Of a stretch of DNA of 8,305 nt, positions 6,766-8,305 are shown in pieces. The notes under the pieces were generated by a model. The model was not told where the DNA came from and did no database searches. It worked only from the letters and a program-made list of their open reading frames with translations. The position numbers were made by a program, and so were the translations under genes. How positions within the stretch are numbered: the first letter of the stretch is position 1; every line of letters starts with the position of its first letter. The DNA is taken from NCBI GenBank assembly GCA_903958285.1, contig CAJBSR010000098.1:1-8305 (forward strand), given 5' to 3'. Origin of the DNA: an uncultured Sphingomonadales bacterium (GTDB taxonomy: Bacteria; Pseudomonadota; Alphaproteobacteria; Sphingomonadales; Sphingomonadaceae).

Positions 6766-7794
6766 ATGCCCCATAAAATTGAAGTGATCGCTACCGAGGA
6801 AGCCTTCTGCACCCCGGAGATCTACAAGCGAACGAAGGAGTTGGTGGGGCAGCCTGGTTTATCCCGGTCTCTGGAGCTCATGGCCAAAACGGTGTTCGGG
6901 GAATCCCCCCAGTCCGCCTACCTTAAAGAGAGGTTGTTTGATCTCGGTGAAGGGCGCCTTAAGGAGATGAGGGAGCATGGTGTTGATCGTCAAGTGATTT
7001 CGCTGACCTCCCCTGGTGTTCAGGCGCTGGGCGCAGATGTTGCCGTCGGATTAGCCCGCGAAGCCAATGATATGTTGGCCGAGGCAATTAAGAACCACCC
7101 TTCAAAATTTGCCGGTCTGACGGCCGTTTATCCGCTCGACGTGATGGAAGCTGCCAGAGAGGTGGAGCGAGGAGCTACTCAGCTGGGCCTGAAGGGTGTC
7201 ATCGTCAATTCTCACACAGCGGGACTCTATCTGGACGATCCACGATTCCGCGATTTTCTTGCAGCGGCTGAAGCATACTCCATGCCGATCTATCTTCATC
7301 CGCGAGAGCCCTCGCCTGGTATGGAGCAGCCATACGTGGACTATGGCTTATTCTTCGCGGGGTGGGGCTTCGCGGCCGAGACTGGGCTGCACGCCATGCG
7401 CCTCATCATGTCGGGTCGCCTCGACGAGTTCCCCGGCCTCCGCATCATCCTCGGCCACCTCGGGGAAGGACTACCTTATTGGATGAAGCGCATTGATAAT
7501 CGCTACAAACTCCAAGCTTCGCTTGGCAATGGCAATCCAATCAAAGAACTGCCTTCATTCTACTTCAATCGAAATTTTTGGATCACCACGAGTGGCATGG
7601 AAGATCCTGCGGCCCTGCGGCTGTGCCTGGAGAACGTTCCAAATGATCGGATCATGTTCGCAGGTGACTTTCCCTATGAAGATCCTCGCGGTTCGGCAGA
7701 AATGGTGAGGTCAACTGTGACCGATCCCTCTCTGTTGCATCGCATCTTTGAAGGCACCGCCACAGGCCTGTTTGGCTTGAACAGGGAGCAATAA
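6766..7794 (+). CDS. LigW-like amidohydrolase-family metal-dependent (de)carboxylase
   Basis: A 342-residue cytoplasmic enzyme of the amidohydrolase-2 superfamily with a TIM-barrel fold. It resembles the non-oxidative aromatic acid decarboxylases (5-carboxyvanillate decarboxylase LigW, gamma-resorcylate decarboxylase). Shared segments include I-A-T-E-E-A-F (8-14), R-L-F-D-L-G-E (56-62), L-T-S-P-G-V-Q-A-L (80-88), N-S-H-T-x-G (148-153), Y-L-H-P (176-179), G-H-L-G-E-G-L-P-Y-W (230-239) and A-G-D-F-P-Y-E (299-305). By position against LigW as I recall it, the metal ligands would be E11, H178 and D301, with H231 as the nearby catalytic histidine. The LigW substrate-contact Arg (R58 in that protein) seems replaced here around A51, so the substrate may differ. 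Length fits the family. The ribosome-binding sequence is weak (AGG at 6756-6758). Reaction direction and substrate are inferred; hydrolysis is an alternative. The MFS gene follows after 2 bp. Confidence 0.88.
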   Translation: MPHKIEVIATEEAFCTPEIYKRTKELVGQPGLSRSLELMAKTVFGESPQSAYLKERLFDLGEGRLKEMREHGVDRQVISLTSPGVQALGADVAVGLAREANDMLAEAIKNHPSKFAGLTAVYPLDVMEAAREVERGATQLGLKGVIVNSHTAGLYLDDPRFRDFLAAAEAYSMPIYLHPREPSPGMEQPYVDYGLFFAGWGFAAETGLHAMRLIMSGRLDEFPGLRIILGHLGEGLPYWMKRIDNRYKLQASLGNGNPIKELPSFYFNRNFWITTSGMEDPAALRLCLENVPNDRIMFAGDFPYEDPRGSAEMVRSTVTDPSLLHRIFEGTATGLFGLNREQ

Positions 7795-7796
7795 CG

Positions 7797-8305
7797 ATGC
7801 GTCAGGAAGCGCTTTCAGATTGGCGAATCGTTGCGGGCGCCGCCATCGCGTTGCTTGTCGGCAATGGCCCCGTCATGCAGTTTACGTTCGGCATCTTTCT
7901 CAAGCCGATTGAGGCAGAATTTGGCATATCGAGAGGCTTCGCATCCCTAATCCTGACAATGGGACTATTGGCCACCGCCTTAGCGCTCCCGTTCGCAGGC
8001 CGAATAGCGGATCGCGTTGAACCAAGACTATTTTCGCTTCTCTCGATTCTAGGCTTCGGCGCGCTGCTCGCTCTCACGGGCCTGTTCGCGGACTCGGTAT
8101 GGTTGCTTGGAGTTTTTCGAACCGCACTTGGTCTAATCCGACAGGCTCGGGGACAAATCAACGCTGTGCCGGATATGGCCCCAATTTCAACTCCTTTGCA
8201 ACCAGTACTAATGGTTCTAAGTGGGTTGCCGGTGCTCGCGATGAAGGGTGTGTATATACATCGGATAACTCTGGCGCGGATTGGTCTAACTCAAATGTCG
8301 GTGGA
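7797..8305 (+). CDS. Major facilitator superfamily transporter, N-terminal part only (chimeric or disrupted 3' end)
   Basis: The ATG at 7797 lies 2 bp after the amidohydrolase stop and has AGGGAG at 7783-7788. Residues 1-113 read as the start of an MFS permease of the oxalate/formate antiporter or monocarboxylate-transporter type: D-W-R-I-V-A-G in front of helix 1, F-T-F-G-I-F-L-K-P-I, F-G-I-S-R-G, helix 2, then the motif-A loop G-R-I-A-D-R-V (68-74) and helix 3, with the start of helix 4 at V-W-L-L-G. Such proteins have about 400 residues and 12 helices. The frame stays open to the window end, but after about residue 113 (base ~8134) it becomes I-R-Q-A-R-G-Q and no longer looks like a transporter; another frame carries protein-like sequence there. 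The intact gene would plausibly import the operon's substrate across the inner membrane. Confidence is high for residues 1-113 and low for the rest. Confidence 0.8.
   Translation, partial: MRQEALSDWRIVAGAAIALLVGNGPVMQFTFGIFLKPIEAEFGISRGFASLILTMGLLATALALPFAGRIADRVEPRLFSLLSILGFGALLALTGLFADSVWLLGVFRTALGLIRQARGQINAVPDMAPISTPLQPVLMVLSGLPVLAMKGVYIHRITLARIGLTQMSV
8126..8305 (+). other. Fragment of a BNR/Asp-box repeat protein in a different frame, foreign to the locus
   Basis: From about 8126 a second frame, shifted relative to the MFS frame, encodes sequence that looks genuinely coding. It opens T-W-S-N-P-T-G-S-G, continues through S-T-N-G-S-K-W-V-A-G-A, and reaches Y-T-S-D-N-S-G-A-D-W-S-N. The S-x-N/D-x-G-x-x-W pattern is the Asp-box (BNR) motif of beta-propeller proteins. 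The W-S-N triplet recurs after 51 codons (TGG at 8129 and at 8282), in line with one propeller repeat. Codons here end in T or A more often than in the operon genes. No start signal precedes it; the in-frame ATG at 8099 lies inside MFS sequence. The fragment runs off the window. I read it as the inside of an unrelated gene joined to the MFS gene. Confidence 0.55.

Noticed and set aside
7802..8161. Minus-strand ORF of 119 codons opposite the MFS gene
   Set aside because: The plus strand here encodes recognisable MFS helices and motif A; the antisense product is Ser/Arg/Pro-rich without a domain.
1..8305. CRISPR array, tRNA or rRNA gene, insertion sequence, or phage attachment site
   Set aside because: I saw no regularly spaced repeats, no tRNA- or rRNA-like sequence, no transposase-like product and no terminal inverted repeats flanked by target duplications.

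Overview
The window looks like part of a catabolic accessory locus from a sphingomonad-type alphaproteobacterium (Sphingomonas, Sphingobium, Novosphingobium or a relative). The reasons are a large TonB-dependent receptor with the E-I-V-V-T-G TonB-box style common in that group, a LigW-like amidohydrolase/decarboxylase, an IclR regulator, and a moderately high-GC composition. The taxonomic call is inference from protein style, not from a marker gene.

Layout. Positions 1-805 hold two tandem, same-strand genes for small integral membrane proteins of one uncharacterised family (DUF6644-like). The first is cut by the left edge. They converge on an IclR-family regulator on the minus strand (821-1606), with about 15 bp between the stop codons. 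A 330-bp divergent intergenic region follows (1607-1936). It contains a 13-bp perfect palindrome, several TGTGA/TCACA half-sites and a possible promoter, all upstream of the plus-strand genes. The plus strand then runs as one apparent operon: TonB-dependent outer-membrane receptor (1937-4798), secreted protein with two NTF2/SnoaL-like domains (4840-5931), class II c-type cytochrome lipoprotein (5967-6476), small unrecognised ORF (6503-6757), LigW-like metal-dependent amidohydrolase/decarboxylase (6766-7794), and the start of a major facilitator transporter (7797 onward). Gaps are 2 to 41 bp and no convincing hairpin terminator lies between the genes.

Proposed joint working (inference). The TonB receptor would bring a compound, probably aromatic or polyphenolic, across the outer membrane. 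The NTF2-like protein and the cytochrome lipoprotein would act in the periplasm. The MFS protein would carry the compound or a product across the inner membrane. The LigW-like enzyme would decarboxylate or hydrolyse a cytoplasmic intermediate. IclR would sense a pathway metabolite and control the divergent promoter. The substrate cannot be read from the sequence.

The right end is anomalous. The MFS reading frame stops resembling a transporter near position 8134. From about 8126 another frame encodes a BNR/Asp-box-like repeat with different codon use. This suggests a chimeric junction, caused either by assembly or by recombination, and the last ~180 bases should not be trusted as part of the locus.
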